Origin: an uncultured Clostridia bacterium
GTDB taxonomy: Bacteria > Bacillota > Clostridia > Christensenellales > Borkfalkiaceae
Assembly (NCBI GenBank): GCA_944367465.1
Contig: CALVWO010000014.1
Span: 1-33,968, forward strand
Length of the DNA stretch: 33,968 nt
Direction of reading: 5' to 3'
This document shows, one piece after another, positions 23,344-30,493 of this stretch. The number at the start of each line of letters is the position of its first letter. Positions within the stretch are counted from its first letter, which is position 1. The position numbers were made by a program, and so were the translations under genes. The notes under the pieces are model-generated. The model was not told the origin of the DNA and searched no databases. It saw nothing but the letters and a program-made list of their open reading frames with translations.

Positions 23344-23769
23344 ATGCGCAGAAAACTGCATCGGGCGCGGGGGATCTGCGCCGTGCTCGCGGCGTTCGCC
23401 GCAGGGGCGTTCTGCTATCTTTTGTGGCGCGCGCCCGTATTTTCGGGCGGCGAAGGGTACGAATTTTCCGCGGGCGCGTCCTCTTCGGCGGGCATCGTGC
23501 GCGCCGACGATCCCGTACTGTACAAACTGTTCACGCCCGTCGCGGGGGAGAGCGCGCGCTATGCGGGGAACAGGTACGAGGCGCTCAGAGAGGCGTTTTC
23601 GGCGCGGCTCCTCTTCACGGAGGAGGCGTGCGGCGTGGTCAATTACTATCTGTATTCTCCCCGCCTCGGCGGCGGCGTCATGCTCGGCGGATATCTCGTC
23701 AATTTGCACATCGCGGTGAGCGCGGAGCAGACGGCGGTCGGTACGCCGCTCATCTTCGGCGGGAGCTGA
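23344..23769 (+). CDS. Small secreted protein, possibly YwmB-like
   Basis: The product is 141 aa. A signal peptide or anchor is at about 8-27, and the rest is extracytoplasmic. The C-terminal half ('GVVNYYLYSPRLGGG', 'LVNLHIAVSAEQTAVGTPLIFGG') loosely resembles the end of YwmB proteins, which are otherwise longer. In Bacillus, ywmB lies near spoIID, spoIIQ and the atp operon, and an M23/SpoIIQ-like gene follows here, which supports the idea. The ATG at 23344 is fixed by GGAGGAG 7 nt upstream. The coding call is good and the family is uncertain. Confidence 0.6.
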   Translation: MRRKLHRARGICAVLAAFAAGAFCYLLWRAPVFSGGEGYEFSAGASSSAGIVRADDPVLYKLFTPVAGESARYAGNRYEALREAFSARLLFTEEACGVVNYYLYSPRLGGGVMLGGYLVNLHIAVSAEQTAVGTPLIFGGS

Positions 23770-23795
23770 CGGGCGGCGCGGCGCCCGAAAAAAAA

Positions 23796-23824
23796 TTTGC
23801 GGCGGCGGGTATAAACGCCGCAAA
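23796..23824 (+). other. Hairpin before the M23 gene
   Basis: TTTGCGGCG (23796-23804) pairs with CGCCGCAAA (23816-23824); the loop carries GGGTATAA. It may be a terminator for the upstream gene or part of a promoter region. No T-run follows. Confidence 0.4.
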
Positions 23825-23868
23825 GGCTGTCCATCATTTACATACAAAGTTTTCGGAGGAGCATCATC

Positions 23869-24507
23869 ATGAAAGAAGAAAACACAAAAAAAAGAAAGGG
23901 TATTTATTACATTCTGCTTGCCGTAGGCGTGCTGCTGCTTGCCGCGGCGACCGTGCTCACGGTGTGGTTCACGACGAACGGCCGCGGCGACGTGGCGGAG
24001 AATCCGCCCATCGATACGCCCGACGATCCCGACGACGGAAACATAGACGAGCCCGACGAACCGACGGGACCTTCCGAGCCCGAAGAGCCCTCTTATGTGC
24101 GCCCCATCGCGGTGGAGACGTGTTCCGTGGAGTACAACGCCGTCTATGTCAACCAGACGACGGACTTCATCTACCGGCATAAGGCGGTCGATTTTGCGGC
24201 GGAGGCGGGCACCGAGGTGTACGCCATGGCGGGCGGCACCGTTGCGGATATCAGCCTGAGCGAAGAGCTCGGCAATCTCGTCACCATCGATCACGGCAAC
24301 GGACTCACGACGACGTACCGCTTTATCGAGCCGACCGAATCGCTCAAAGAGGGCGCAAAGGTGGAGAAGGGCGCGGTCATCGGCACGGTCGCCGAGGCGT
24401 ACGGGTCGGAGGCTGCCGACGGCACGCACCTCCATCTCGAGATCGCCGAGGACGGTGTTTCGGTCGATCCCAACGAATATCTCGATCTCACTTACGACGA
24501 AAAGTAA
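23869..24507 (+). CDS. M23 (LytM) domain membrane protein, SpoIIQ-like
   Basis: The product is 212 aa. A basic start and one membrane helix (about 12-34) are followed by an acidic Asp/Glu/Pro linker (41-75) and an extracytoplasmic M23 domain. The zinc ligands are present: H104-xxx-D108 and H187-L-H189. The usual 'YAH' catalytic His is replaced ('TTYRFI', 149-153), as in SpoIIQ-type proteins, so it may bind rather than cut peptidoglycan. SpoIIQ forms the forespore channel with SpoIIIAH; if the cell does not sporulate, a cell-wall factor is likely. CGGAGGAG precedes the ATG. Confidence 0.8.
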   Translation: MKEENTKKRKGIYYILLAVGVLLLAAATVLTVWFTTNGRGDVAENPPIDTPDDPDDGNIDEPDEPTGPSEPEEPSYVRPIAVETCSVEYNAVYVNQTTDFIYRHKAVDFAAEAGTEVYAMAGGTVADISLSEELGNLVTIDHGNGLTTTYRFIEPTESLKEGAKVEKGAVIGTVAEAYGSEAADGTHLHLEIAEDGVSVDPNEYLDLTYDEK

Positions 24508-24534
24508 CAAGACCGCATATCCCCCAAAGAGGGC

Positions 24535-24564
24535 GGGCGTTCGTGTGTGCGAGCGCCCGTCTTT
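24535..24564 (+). terminator. Terminator after the M23 gene
   Basis: GGGCGTTCG (24535-24543), loop TGTGTG, CGAGCGCCC (24550-24558), with one G-U pair, then GTCTTT. Confidence 0.6.
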
Positions 24565-24616
24565 CGCAGGATCGGGAAATTTTACGGATTTTTGCAGATA
24601 TGGGGCGCGAATGTGG

Positions 24617-24622
24617 TATAAT
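24617..24622 (+). promoter_or_regulatory. -10 box upstream of the membrane protein gene
   Basis: An exact TATAAT 42 nt before ATG 24664. The -35 is less clear; TTTGCA at 24591-24596 is the best candidate but leaves a spacer of 20 nt. Confidence 0.4.
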
Positions 24623-24663
24623 ATAGCAGACCCTGTCTGAGAAAAGATAACGGAGGTATGTTT

Positions 24664-25347
24664 ATGTGGCTGAATGAAAACGCAGGCATCGTCGTGCTCG
24701 TGTTCGGCGTGCTCACGCTCGCTCTGCTCATCACGGTGCTCTGGCTCGTGTTTACGCTCAGGAACCGTTTTGCGGTGCAGCGGCTCAAATTTGTCGGATT
24801 GTACGCGACGGATGTGGACGACCGCACCGATTACGCCTCGCTCACCATCGGGAACCGTTCGGTCAGCGAGATCGCGCTCAAGGAGCTCGGCGTGAAAAAC
24901 GGGCGCATCGCGTTCAATCTCACGGCGCTGTACCGGAAGAAGGAGGGGCTGGACGAAAAGACGCACATCGTCATCGAGCAGCGCCGTTCCATCGGGTTCC
25001 GTCTCGAGCGGGAGGAGCTCCTCGCGCTCCTGGTGGACGGAAAGCGGGGGAAGGTGCTCCGCGCGCTCCGTCTGTACGCCATCGACCTGACGGGGAACGT
25101 CTACGAAGGGCGCATCCCCGCCGTCAGAAAGCTGCTTGCGCAGCTCCTTGCGGGCGCCCCGGCGAAAGAGCCTGCGCCGTCCGCCGTCCCCGCCGCGCCG
25201 CTGCGCCGTCCTGCCGCGCCCGTGCGCGAGCCAGACGCGCCGCCCGCCCCGGCGAAGGAACCCGATCATCCCGCGGAGGGCGCGGAGCTTGCCGCCGCGC
25301 ACGCCGGAACGATGCCCTACGAAGGCGAAGAAAAAACGGAAGAATAA
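24664..25347 (+). CDS. Single-pass membrane protein, unknown
   Basis: The product is 227 aa. One membrane helix spans about 8-30 (VVLVFGVLTLALLITVLWLVF), then a basic, mixed strand/helix domain to about 160, then a Pro/Ala/Glu-rich disordered tail (162-227). I recognise no family. Of two nearby ATGs, 24664 is chosen because GGAGG (24652-24656) is 7 nt away; the ATG at 24658 is too close to it. It stands alone between terminators and faces a convergent membrane-protein gene. Confidence 0.75.
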   Translation: MWLNENAGIVVLVFGVLTLALLITVLWLVFTLRNRFAVQRLKFVGLYATDVDDRTDYASLTIGNRSVSEIALKELGVKNGRIAFNLTALYRKKEGLDEKTHIVIEQRRSIGFRLEREELLALLVDGKRGKVLRALRLYAIDLTGNVYEGRIPAVRKLLAQLLAGAPAKEPAPSAVPAAPLRRPAAPVREPDAPPAPAKEPDHPAEGAELAAAHAGTMPYEGEEKTEE

Positions 25348-25351
25348 GCAG

Positions 25352-25383
25352 CCCCCGCCCGCCGTATCCACGGCGGGCGGGGG
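25352..25383. terminator. Convergent-gene hairpin
   Basis: A perfect 13-bp stem, CCCCCGCCCGCCG (25352-25364) with CGGCGGGCGGGGG (25371-25383), between two convergent genes. No T-run is seen on either strand. Confidence 0.55.
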
Positions 25384-25416
25384 TCTGCGTTCCGGAAGGA
25401 ACGGCGTTGTTTGCTG

Positions 25417-26724
25417 TTATAGCGGGTCGTCGGGAAGATCGTCCGAAACACCTTCGGGCGGATCGGCAGGGGGCATGTCTGCGCCTTGCGGCTCGTGCGC
25501 GCCTTCGGCAGGCGCCATGTCCGAAGGGGCTTGCTTGGGTTCGTGGCGGTGCATGGGCGGCGCGGCGGGGTAACGGCGCGGTTTTCCGAACAGGTTGTAA
25601 AAGAGCACGGCAAGGTTGAACACCGCCATCCCCACGGCGACGAGCGCCGTCACGGGCAGGTAATGGAAGTTCGCCGCCATCGTCGCAAACGCCGTCAGGA
25701 GGAAGGTGTACAGCTTGACCGCCGTCCGCACGATCTTGAGCTTTCTCAGCCGCTGATTGAGCGCGTTGCGGCGGAAGAGGTAAAATTCGTAAAGGTACAC
25801 GGCGGCGGTCAGCGCAAAGCCCGCGGCGGTCAGAACGATGACCGCGTATCCGACGCCGCCCGTCTCGTAGAACCCGATGCAGGAGAATACGAGGTATGCC
25901 GCGTAGAAGGCGAGAAAGACGATGCGTGCGAGGTAGAACTGCGCCTTGGTGCGCCGCAGGAGCTTTTTGTAGTCCGTCCTGTCGCGCTCCATATTTTCCA
26001 AAACGGTCAGGAGCGTCCTGTTGCCGCGCTGCACCGCCTCGCTCTTGGCGCGCTCGGCATTGCGGAAACTGCGGATGGTGTACCACTCCGACCGCCCCGT
26101 CAGCATCGTCGCCCATCCCGTCAGGCAGAACGCGAAGGCGCCTGTTTCGTACCCGGCGGCGTTCACCAGCGCCGCGGCAACATTGTCCGCCCCGTGCGAG
26201 AAGGGCGGCAGCGCAATGAAGAGGGCGGGCATGTTGATGAGGACGAGCAGGAGGGTCGTCACGAAAAAGGTGACGAGGGGGACCGCCCATTCCGCAAGTT
26301 TTTTCCCTTTGCGCGCCGCGCGGCTGCGGAGCAGGGAGTACACGACGGAGAAGATGGCGGCGCACAGGAAAAATCCGCCGATCGCGGGCAGGAAATTGAC
26401 CTGTACGAGGGCGAGCCCCTCTTCCTTCTGCGGCGCGGGGAGCAGGTCGTTGACGAGGTATAAAACGGCGTAAACGCATATTCCCGACTGCACGAAGGGC
26501 GGGATATAGAGTTTGAATTTTTTCTGGACGACGGCGGGCAGCGTGATCAGCACGAGCGCCAGCGCAATGAAGAGCGCATAGCCCAGCAGCGAGTACAGAT
26601 CCACCGCCTTCCACAGGAAGTAGGAGGCGAGGAACCCCGCGAGCAGAAAGAGCAGGATCCCTGCACTGATCATCCATATAATGCCCGTCGAGCGTTTTCC
26701 GAACAGCTTTTCCAGCATACGCAT
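25417..26724 (-). CDS. Multi-pass membrane protein, unknown
   Basis: The product is 435 aa. About nine hydrophobic segments fall in pairs: about 13-35, 42-62, 72-92, 105-127, 146-170, then 267-290, 295-318, 349-371 and 372-392. A basic cytoplasmic loop lies between (about 205-262, 'RNAERAKSEAVQRGNRTLLTVLENMERDRTDYKK' region), and the C-terminal tail is Pro/Ala/Asp-rich. No transporter signature is recognised. Start ATG 26724 is the first after the promoter at 26762-26790; GAGGGAG lies about 17 nt upstream, so initiation may be weak, and ATG 26718 is the alternative. Confidence 0.75.
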   Translation of the reverse strand: MRMLEKLFGKRSTGIIWMISAGILLFLLAGFLASYFLWKAVDLYSLLGYALFIALALVLITLPAVVQKKFKLYIPPFVQSGICVYAVLYLVNDLLPAPQKEEGLALVQVNFLPAIGGFFLCAAIFSVVYSLLRSRAARKGKKLAEWAVPLVTFFVTTLLLVLINMPALFIALPPFSHGADNVAAALVNAAGYETGAFAFCLTGWATMLTGRSEWYTIRSFRNAERAKSEAVQRGNRTLLTVLENMERDRTDYKKLLRRTKAQFYLARIVFLAFYAAYLVFSCIGFYETGGVGYAVIVLTAAGFALTAAVYLYEFYLFRRNALNQRLRKLKIVRTAVKLYTFLLTAFATMAANFHYLPVTALVAVGMAVFNLAVLFYNLFGKPRRYPAAPPMHRHEPKQAPSDMAPAEGAHEPQGADMPPADPPEGVSDDLPDDPL

Positions 26725-26761
26725 TTCCGCGGCGCGCGCCGCTCCCTCTATGATATGCAGC

Positions 26762-26790
26762 ATTATATCACATTTTTCCGAAAACCGCAA
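26762..26790 (-). promoter_or_regulatory. Promoter of the multi-pass membrane protein
   Basis: On the minus strand, TTGCGG (26790-26785), a 17-nt spacer and TATAAT (26767-26762). It is back to back with the promoter at 26807-26835. Confidence 0.65.
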
Positions 26791-26806
26791 GGGAGGGGAG
26801 AAGACG

Positions 26807-26835
26807 TTGACACCGCGCGCCGCGGGGCGTATAAT
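26807..26835 (+). promoter_or_regulatory. Exact consensus promoter of the alcohol dehydrogenase
   Basis: TTGACA (26807-26812), a 17-nt spacer and TATAAT (26830-26835). The -35 boxes of this and the divergent promoter are 16 nt apart. Confidence 0.8.
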
Positions 26836-26878
26836 AGGCGTATCATAAAGTCGCGCGCAAGCGGGAAGGGAGGACGGC

Positions 26879-27910
26879 ATGAAGGCATATACATATCTCG
26901 ATCGCGGGAAATTCGGGTTCACGGAAAAGGAAAGGCCGCACGCCGCGGACGCGCGCGATGCCGTCGTCCGCGTGACGCTCGCCAGCATCTGCACGAGCGA
27001 TCTGCACATCATGCACGGCTCCGTGCCGCGCGCGGTCAAGGGGATCGCCGTCGGGCACGAGATGGTCGGCGTCGTGGAAGAGGCGGGGAGCGCCGTGCCC
27101 TTCCGCAGGGGAGACCGCGTCGCGGTCAACGTGGAGACGTATTGCGGCAAGTGTTTTTTCTGCCGCCGCGGGTTCGTGAACAACTGCACCGATCCGAACG
27201 GCGGCTGGGCGCTGGGCTGCCGCATCGACGGCGGACAGGCTGAATACGTCCGCGTTCCCTATGCGGATACGGGGCTGACGAAGATCCCCGATCACGTCTC
27301 CGACGAGGCGGCGCTCTTCACGGGGGATATCCTCGCCACGGGATACTGGGCGGCGGACATCGCCGGGATCGGGCAGGGCGACACCGTGTTCATCATCGGC
27401 GCGGGGCCTACGGGTATATGCGCGCTGCTGTGCGCGCGGCTGAAGGCGCCCGGGCGCGTCATCGTGTGCGAAAAAGACCCCGCGCGCCGCAGGTTCGTCA
27501 CGGAACACTATCCGGACGTGCTCATCGTTCCGCCCGAGGAGGCGGAGCCCTTCGTGCGGGCGCACAGCGCCCACGGCGGTGCGGACGCCGTCATCGAGGC
27601 GGCGGGCACCGCAGAGAGTTTCCGCCTTGCATGGGCGTGCGCGCGCCCCAACGCCGTCGTGGCGGTCGTGGCGCTGTACGACGAGCCCCAGATCCTTCCT
27701 CTGCCCGAAATGTACGGCAAGAACCTCATTTTCAAGACGGGCGGGGTGGACGGCTGCCGCTGCGGCGAGATCATGGAGCTCATCGCTGCGGGGAAGATCG
27801 ATACCACGCCGCTCATCACGCACACGTTCGCCTTCTCCGAGCTCGACCGCGCCTATGCGCTCTTCGGGTCGAAGGCGGAGGGCGTGATGAAGATCGCGAT
27901 CAGAATGTAG
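26879..27910 (+). CDS. Zinc-dependent alcohol dehydrogenase (MDR family)
   Basis: The product is 343 aa. Catalytic zinc ligands C38 and G-H60-E61 and structural zinc Cys C89, C92, C95 and C103 are all present. The NAD(P)-binding loop GAGPTG is at 174-179. It oxidises or reduces an alcohol/carbonyl pair; the substrate is not readable from sequence, though the layout resembles Thr/sorbitol-type members. AAGGGAGGA precedes the ATG, and an exact consensus promoter drives it. The small gene that follows is probably co-transcribed. Confidence 0.92.
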   Translation: MKAYTYLDRGKFGFTEKERPHAADARDAVVRVTLASICTSDLHIMHGSVPRAVKGIAVGHEMVGVVEEAGSAVPFRRGDRVAVNVETYCGKCFFCRRGFVNNCTDPNGGWALGCRIDGGQAEYVRVPYADTGLTKIPDHVSDEAALFTGDILATGYWAADIAGIGQGDTVFIIGAGPTGICALLCARLKAPGRVIVCEKDPARRRFVTEHYPDVLIVPPEEAEPFVRAHSAHGGADAVIEAAGTAESFRLAWACARPNAVVAVVALYDEPQILPLPEMYGKNLIFKTGGVDGCRCGEIMELIAAGKIDTTPLITHTFAFSELDRAYALFGSKAEGVMKIAIRM

Positions 27911-27931
27911 GCGGCGTTGCGGGGCGCAGGT

Positions 27932-28423
27932 ATGGCTACGGAAGTTTTTTACGATATGACGGAGGAGGGCGCGGAGGCGTTCCGCCGCGACTTCACGCAC
28001 CTGTATCACCGTATTAGGCGGCTGGAGGACGGCGTGACCGCGTGCTGGCTCACGGGGGACGCGCACGCCTTTGTCCGCGCGCGCCTTCCCCGCGCGGGGC
28101 TTCCGTTCTTTGCGTCCGTCTCGTTCGACGCCGCCGCGGCGGAGAAGTTCGAACGCAGGGTGGAAAAAGCGCTCGGCGGCGGATATACGAGGGCAGCCGC
28201 GAGGATGCCTTCGCCCGCCTTTCCCGTCCGCGTGACTGCCGATCTGTACGGAACGCGGGAGGAGTTCGTGTACGCATTCGGCGGCGAGGATGCGTTCGTC
28301 GCCTTCTGCAAAGAGGTATGCGCGCGGGCGCAGGCGTGTTTCCGCCATCGTTTTGCCGCGAAGGAGACGCCTCGCCCGGGCGGGAAATATGCAAAAATCG
28401 CCCCTCCGGAGGGCGAAAGATGA
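27932..28423 (+). CDS. Conserved-type cytoplasmic protein, unknown
   Basis: The product is 163 aa, starting 21 nt after the alcohol dehydrogenase. It is mixed alpha/beta, rich in Ala, Arg and Phe, with no signal peptide or membrane segment. I recognise no family. The ATG at 27932 is taken; a TTG at 27917 in frame is possible, and neither has a good Shine-Dalgarno, so it may depend on coupling with the upstream gene. A CGCCC/GGGCG hairpin lies within its last codons. Confidence 0.65.
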   Translation: MATEVFYDMTEEGAEAFRRDFTHLYHRIRRLEDGVTACWLTGDAHAFVRARLPRAGLPFFASVSFDAAAAEKFERRVEKALGGGYTRAAARMPSPAFPVRVTADLYGTREEFVYAFGGEDAFVAFCKEVCARAQACFRHRFAAKETPRPGGKYAKIAPPEGER

Positions 28424-28448
28424 AATATAGTTCAGATAAAGTATAATT

Positions 28449-28476
28449 AAAACGGATAAATGGAATCCGTTTTTTT
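28449..28476 (+). terminator. Terminator before the atp operon
   Basis: AAAACGGAT (28449-28457) pairs with ATCCGTTTT (28465-28473) with a T-run to 28476. It isolates the atp operon from the alcohol dehydrogenase unit. Confidence 0.8.
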
Positions 28477-28500
28477 CATACCGTCATGCCCTTCGAGCGT

Positions 28501-28529
28501 TTGACACGCGCCGAAGGGCGCGCTATAAT
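28501..28529 (+). promoter_or_regulatory. Exact consensus promoter of the atp operon
   Basis: TTGACA (28501-28506), a 17-nt spacer and TATAAT (28524-28529), 53 nt before atpB. Confidence 0.85.
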
Positions 28530-28582
28530 AGGAACGGTTTGAAAGGGCGGCGTGTTCCGTGCGCCCTGTTCAAGGAGGGAGC

Positions 28583-29440
28583 ATGACTAAAAAGCAGACG
28601 TGTATCTTTCTCGGCGTCGTCGCCGTCGTCATTGCCGCGCTCATCGTCGGCATTGTTCTGACGGACGGGCTGTATGTGAAAGATTCGACGATCCAGGATA
28701 CGATGAAGGACGCCGTCCTGCACGAAGGGGATAAGATCAGCCTCTTCGGACTGGCGGTCAATCCGGGGCTCATCTCGGCATTCGTCGTCACGGGGATCAT
28801 CCTCGTGTTCGCGGCGGTCGTCCGCATCTTCGTGATCCCCCGGTTCAAGCTCGTCCCCGGGAAGTTCCAGATGCTTCTCGAGCAGGCGGTCGGGCTCTTC
28901 GACGGGCTCGCAAAGAGCAACAGCCCGCACAGGAACGATTTCCTCGGGGCGTACGTCTTTGCCGCAGGCGCGTACATCTTTATCGGAACGCTCTTCGAGC
29001 TCTTCGGCGTTCCCGCGGTCACGGCGGCGGGCATGTCCGTCATCCTGCCCGCGCCGCTCTCCGATATCAACGGGGCGATCGCGCTGGGGTGCCTTTCCTA
29101 TCTCGTGATCCTCTCGGGCGGGATCGTCTCCAACAAACTGCGCGGGGTCGGGCGCACGCTCAAGGAGTTCTCGCTGCCCATCTCGATGAGTTTCCGTCTG
29201 TTCGGCGCGCTTCTGAGCGGGATGCTCGTCACCGAGCTCGTCTATTACTATCTGGCGCTCTCGTTCGTCCTGCCCGTCATCGTCGGCGTGCTCTTCACGG
29301 TGCTGCACGCGCTCATCCAGACGTACGTCCTCACCATGCTCACCACGCTCTTCTACGGCGAAGTGAGCGAACCGTACGTCAGAAAACCCAAGAAACAGAG
29401 AAAAAAGAAGGGCGCTCCGGAAACGGAGCCCGCTGCCTGA
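28583..29440 (+). CDS. atpB: F-type ATP synthase subunit a
   Basis: The product is 285 aa, an integral membrane protein that forms the proton half-channels against the c ring. The essential Arg is R205 in 'SMSFRLFGALLSGMLV'. 'PAPLSDINGAIALG' and the C-terminal 'IQTYVLTMLTTLFYGE' are family motifs. The tail is a basic Lys/Arg patch. ATG 28583 has AAGGAGGG at 28573-28580. No atpI gene precedes it. It is the first gene of the operon. Confidence 0.94.
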   Translation: MTKKQTCIFLGVVAVVIAALIVGIVLTDGLYVKDSTIQDTMKDAVLHEGDKISLFGLAVNPGLISAFVVTGIILVFAAVVRIFVIPRFKLVPGKFQMLLEQAVGLFDGLAKSNSPHRNDFLGAYVFAAGAYIFIGTLFELFGVPAVTAAGMSVILPAPLSDINGAIALGCLSYLVILSGGIVSNKLRGVGRTLKEFSLPISMSFRLFGALLSGMLVTELVYYYLALSFVLPVIVGVLFTVLHALIQTYVLTMLTTLFYGEVSEPYVRKPKKQRKKKGAPETEPAA

Positions 29441-29488
29441 GAGACGCGCCCAAGCCGTTTCCGGGATATATCTTCAGGAGGTCATGTT

Positions 29489-29935
29489 ATGAAAGCGAAT
29501 GTAAGAAAGAGATTGTTTGTCGTCATCTGTGCGGCGTTCGCGCTGCTTCTGGCGGCGCTCCTCGTGACGGGGCTCGCCGAGAATACCGCCGCGGCGCAGG
29601 CGGACACGGTCGTCGCCGCGGCAGCGGCGGACGAGGCGCAGGCATCCGACGCGGCGCCCCTTGCCGAGACGCAGGCGCCGAGCGATGCGCAGACGTCCGC
29701 CGAGACGGATTCCACCGGTTCCAAGGCGCTTGCCGCGGGCATCGCCATCGGGCTTGCCGCAGCCGCGGGTGCGATCGGCATGGGCATCGCCATCGCCAAA
29801 ACGAGCGAGGCGATCGCACGCCAGCCCGAGGCGGAGGGCAAGATCCGCTCCACGCTCATGCTCGGACTTGTCTTTATCGAGACGGCGATCATCTACGCTC
29901 TCATTGTCGCCATCCTCGTCATATTCGTCCTGTAA
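29489..29935 (+). CDS. atpE: F-type ATP synthase subunit c with N-terminal extension
   Basis: The product is 148 aa, against about 70-90 in most c subunits. Residues 1-30 are signal-peptide-like (basic start, hydrophobic core 9-28), and 31-75 are an Ala/Gln/Asp/Ser/Thr-rich linker. The normal hairpin follows: helix 1 about 80-103, the cytoplasmic loop ARQPEA at 110-115, and helix 2 with carboxylate E131 in 'LGLVFIETAIIYALIV'. The helix 1 position that is Gln in Na+-binding rotors reads Met here, so proton coupling is more likely. AGGAGG at 29476-29481 fixes ATG 29489; there is no later start that would remove the extension. Confidence 0.9.
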   Translation: MKANVRKRLFVVICAAFALLLAALLVTGLAENTAAAQADTVVAAAAADEAQASDAAPLAETQAPSDAQTSAETDSTGSKALAAGIAIGLAAAAGAIGMGIAIAKTSEAIARQPEAEGKIRSTLMLGLVFIETAIIYALIVAILVIFVL

Positions 29936-29947
29936 CGGAGGGCAGTC

Positions 29948-30493
29948 ATGCCTTTGAATATTGACTGGCAGCAGATCCTGCTCCACCTTCTCAATTTTGT
30001 CATATTGTTTACGGGGCTGTGGTTCCTACTCTACAAGCCCGTGCGTGCCTTTATGCAAAAACGGAGAGAGCATTACGAGAAGATGGACGCCGAGGCGGCG
30101 AAAAAGAACGCCGAGGCGGAGGAGAAGCGCGCCGCGTACGAGGAGAAGCTGGCGCACGCCGAGAACGAGATCGCCGAAAAACGCCGTCAGGCGGAAAAGC
30201 AGGCGGCGGAGTACAGCGAACGGCAGCGCCGCGAAACGGACGAACTTGCAAGAAATATCGTGGCGGACGCCCGTCAGGACGCCGCACGCATCAAGGCGCA
30301 GGCAACGAAGGAAGCCCGCGCGCAGATCGCCTCCATCGTGACGGACGCGGTGGGGAAGATCGTACTCGAAGATACCGCATCCGAGGCGTTCGATCAGTTT
30401 CTCGACGCCGTAGACGCTCAGGCGGACGCCGCAGGGGCGCCTGCGGCGCCGGACGCCGCGGGCGCGCAAGCGGAGAACAAAAAAGATGAGTGA
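29948..30493 (+). CDS. atpF: F-type ATP synthase subunit b
   Basis: The product is 181 aa, the peripheral stalk. One membrane helix is at about 9-28, followed by a long charged coiled coil (35-135, rich in Ala, Glu, Lys and Arg). The C terminus is an Ala-rich, apparently disordered tail (152-181). In other bacteria the b C terminus binds the delta C-terminal domain; here that domain appears to be fused to alpha. CGGAGGG lies upstream of ATG 29948. The stop overlaps the atpA start by 8 nt. Confidence 0.93.
   Translation: MPLNIDWQQILLHLLNFVILFTGLWFLLYKPVRAFMQKRREHYEKMDAEAAKKNAEAEEKRAAYEEKLAHAENEIAEKRRQAEKQAAEYSERQRRETDELARNIVADARQDAARIKAQATKEARAQIASIVTDAVGKIVLEDTASEAFDQFLDAVDAQADAAGAPAAPDAAGAQAENKKDE

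Noticed and set aside
29489..29935. V-type or Na+-type c subunit
   Set aside because: There is only one helical hairpin with an F-type ARQPEA loop, and the helix 1 Gln of Na+ rotors is Met here. Na+ coupling is not supported, though not excluded.
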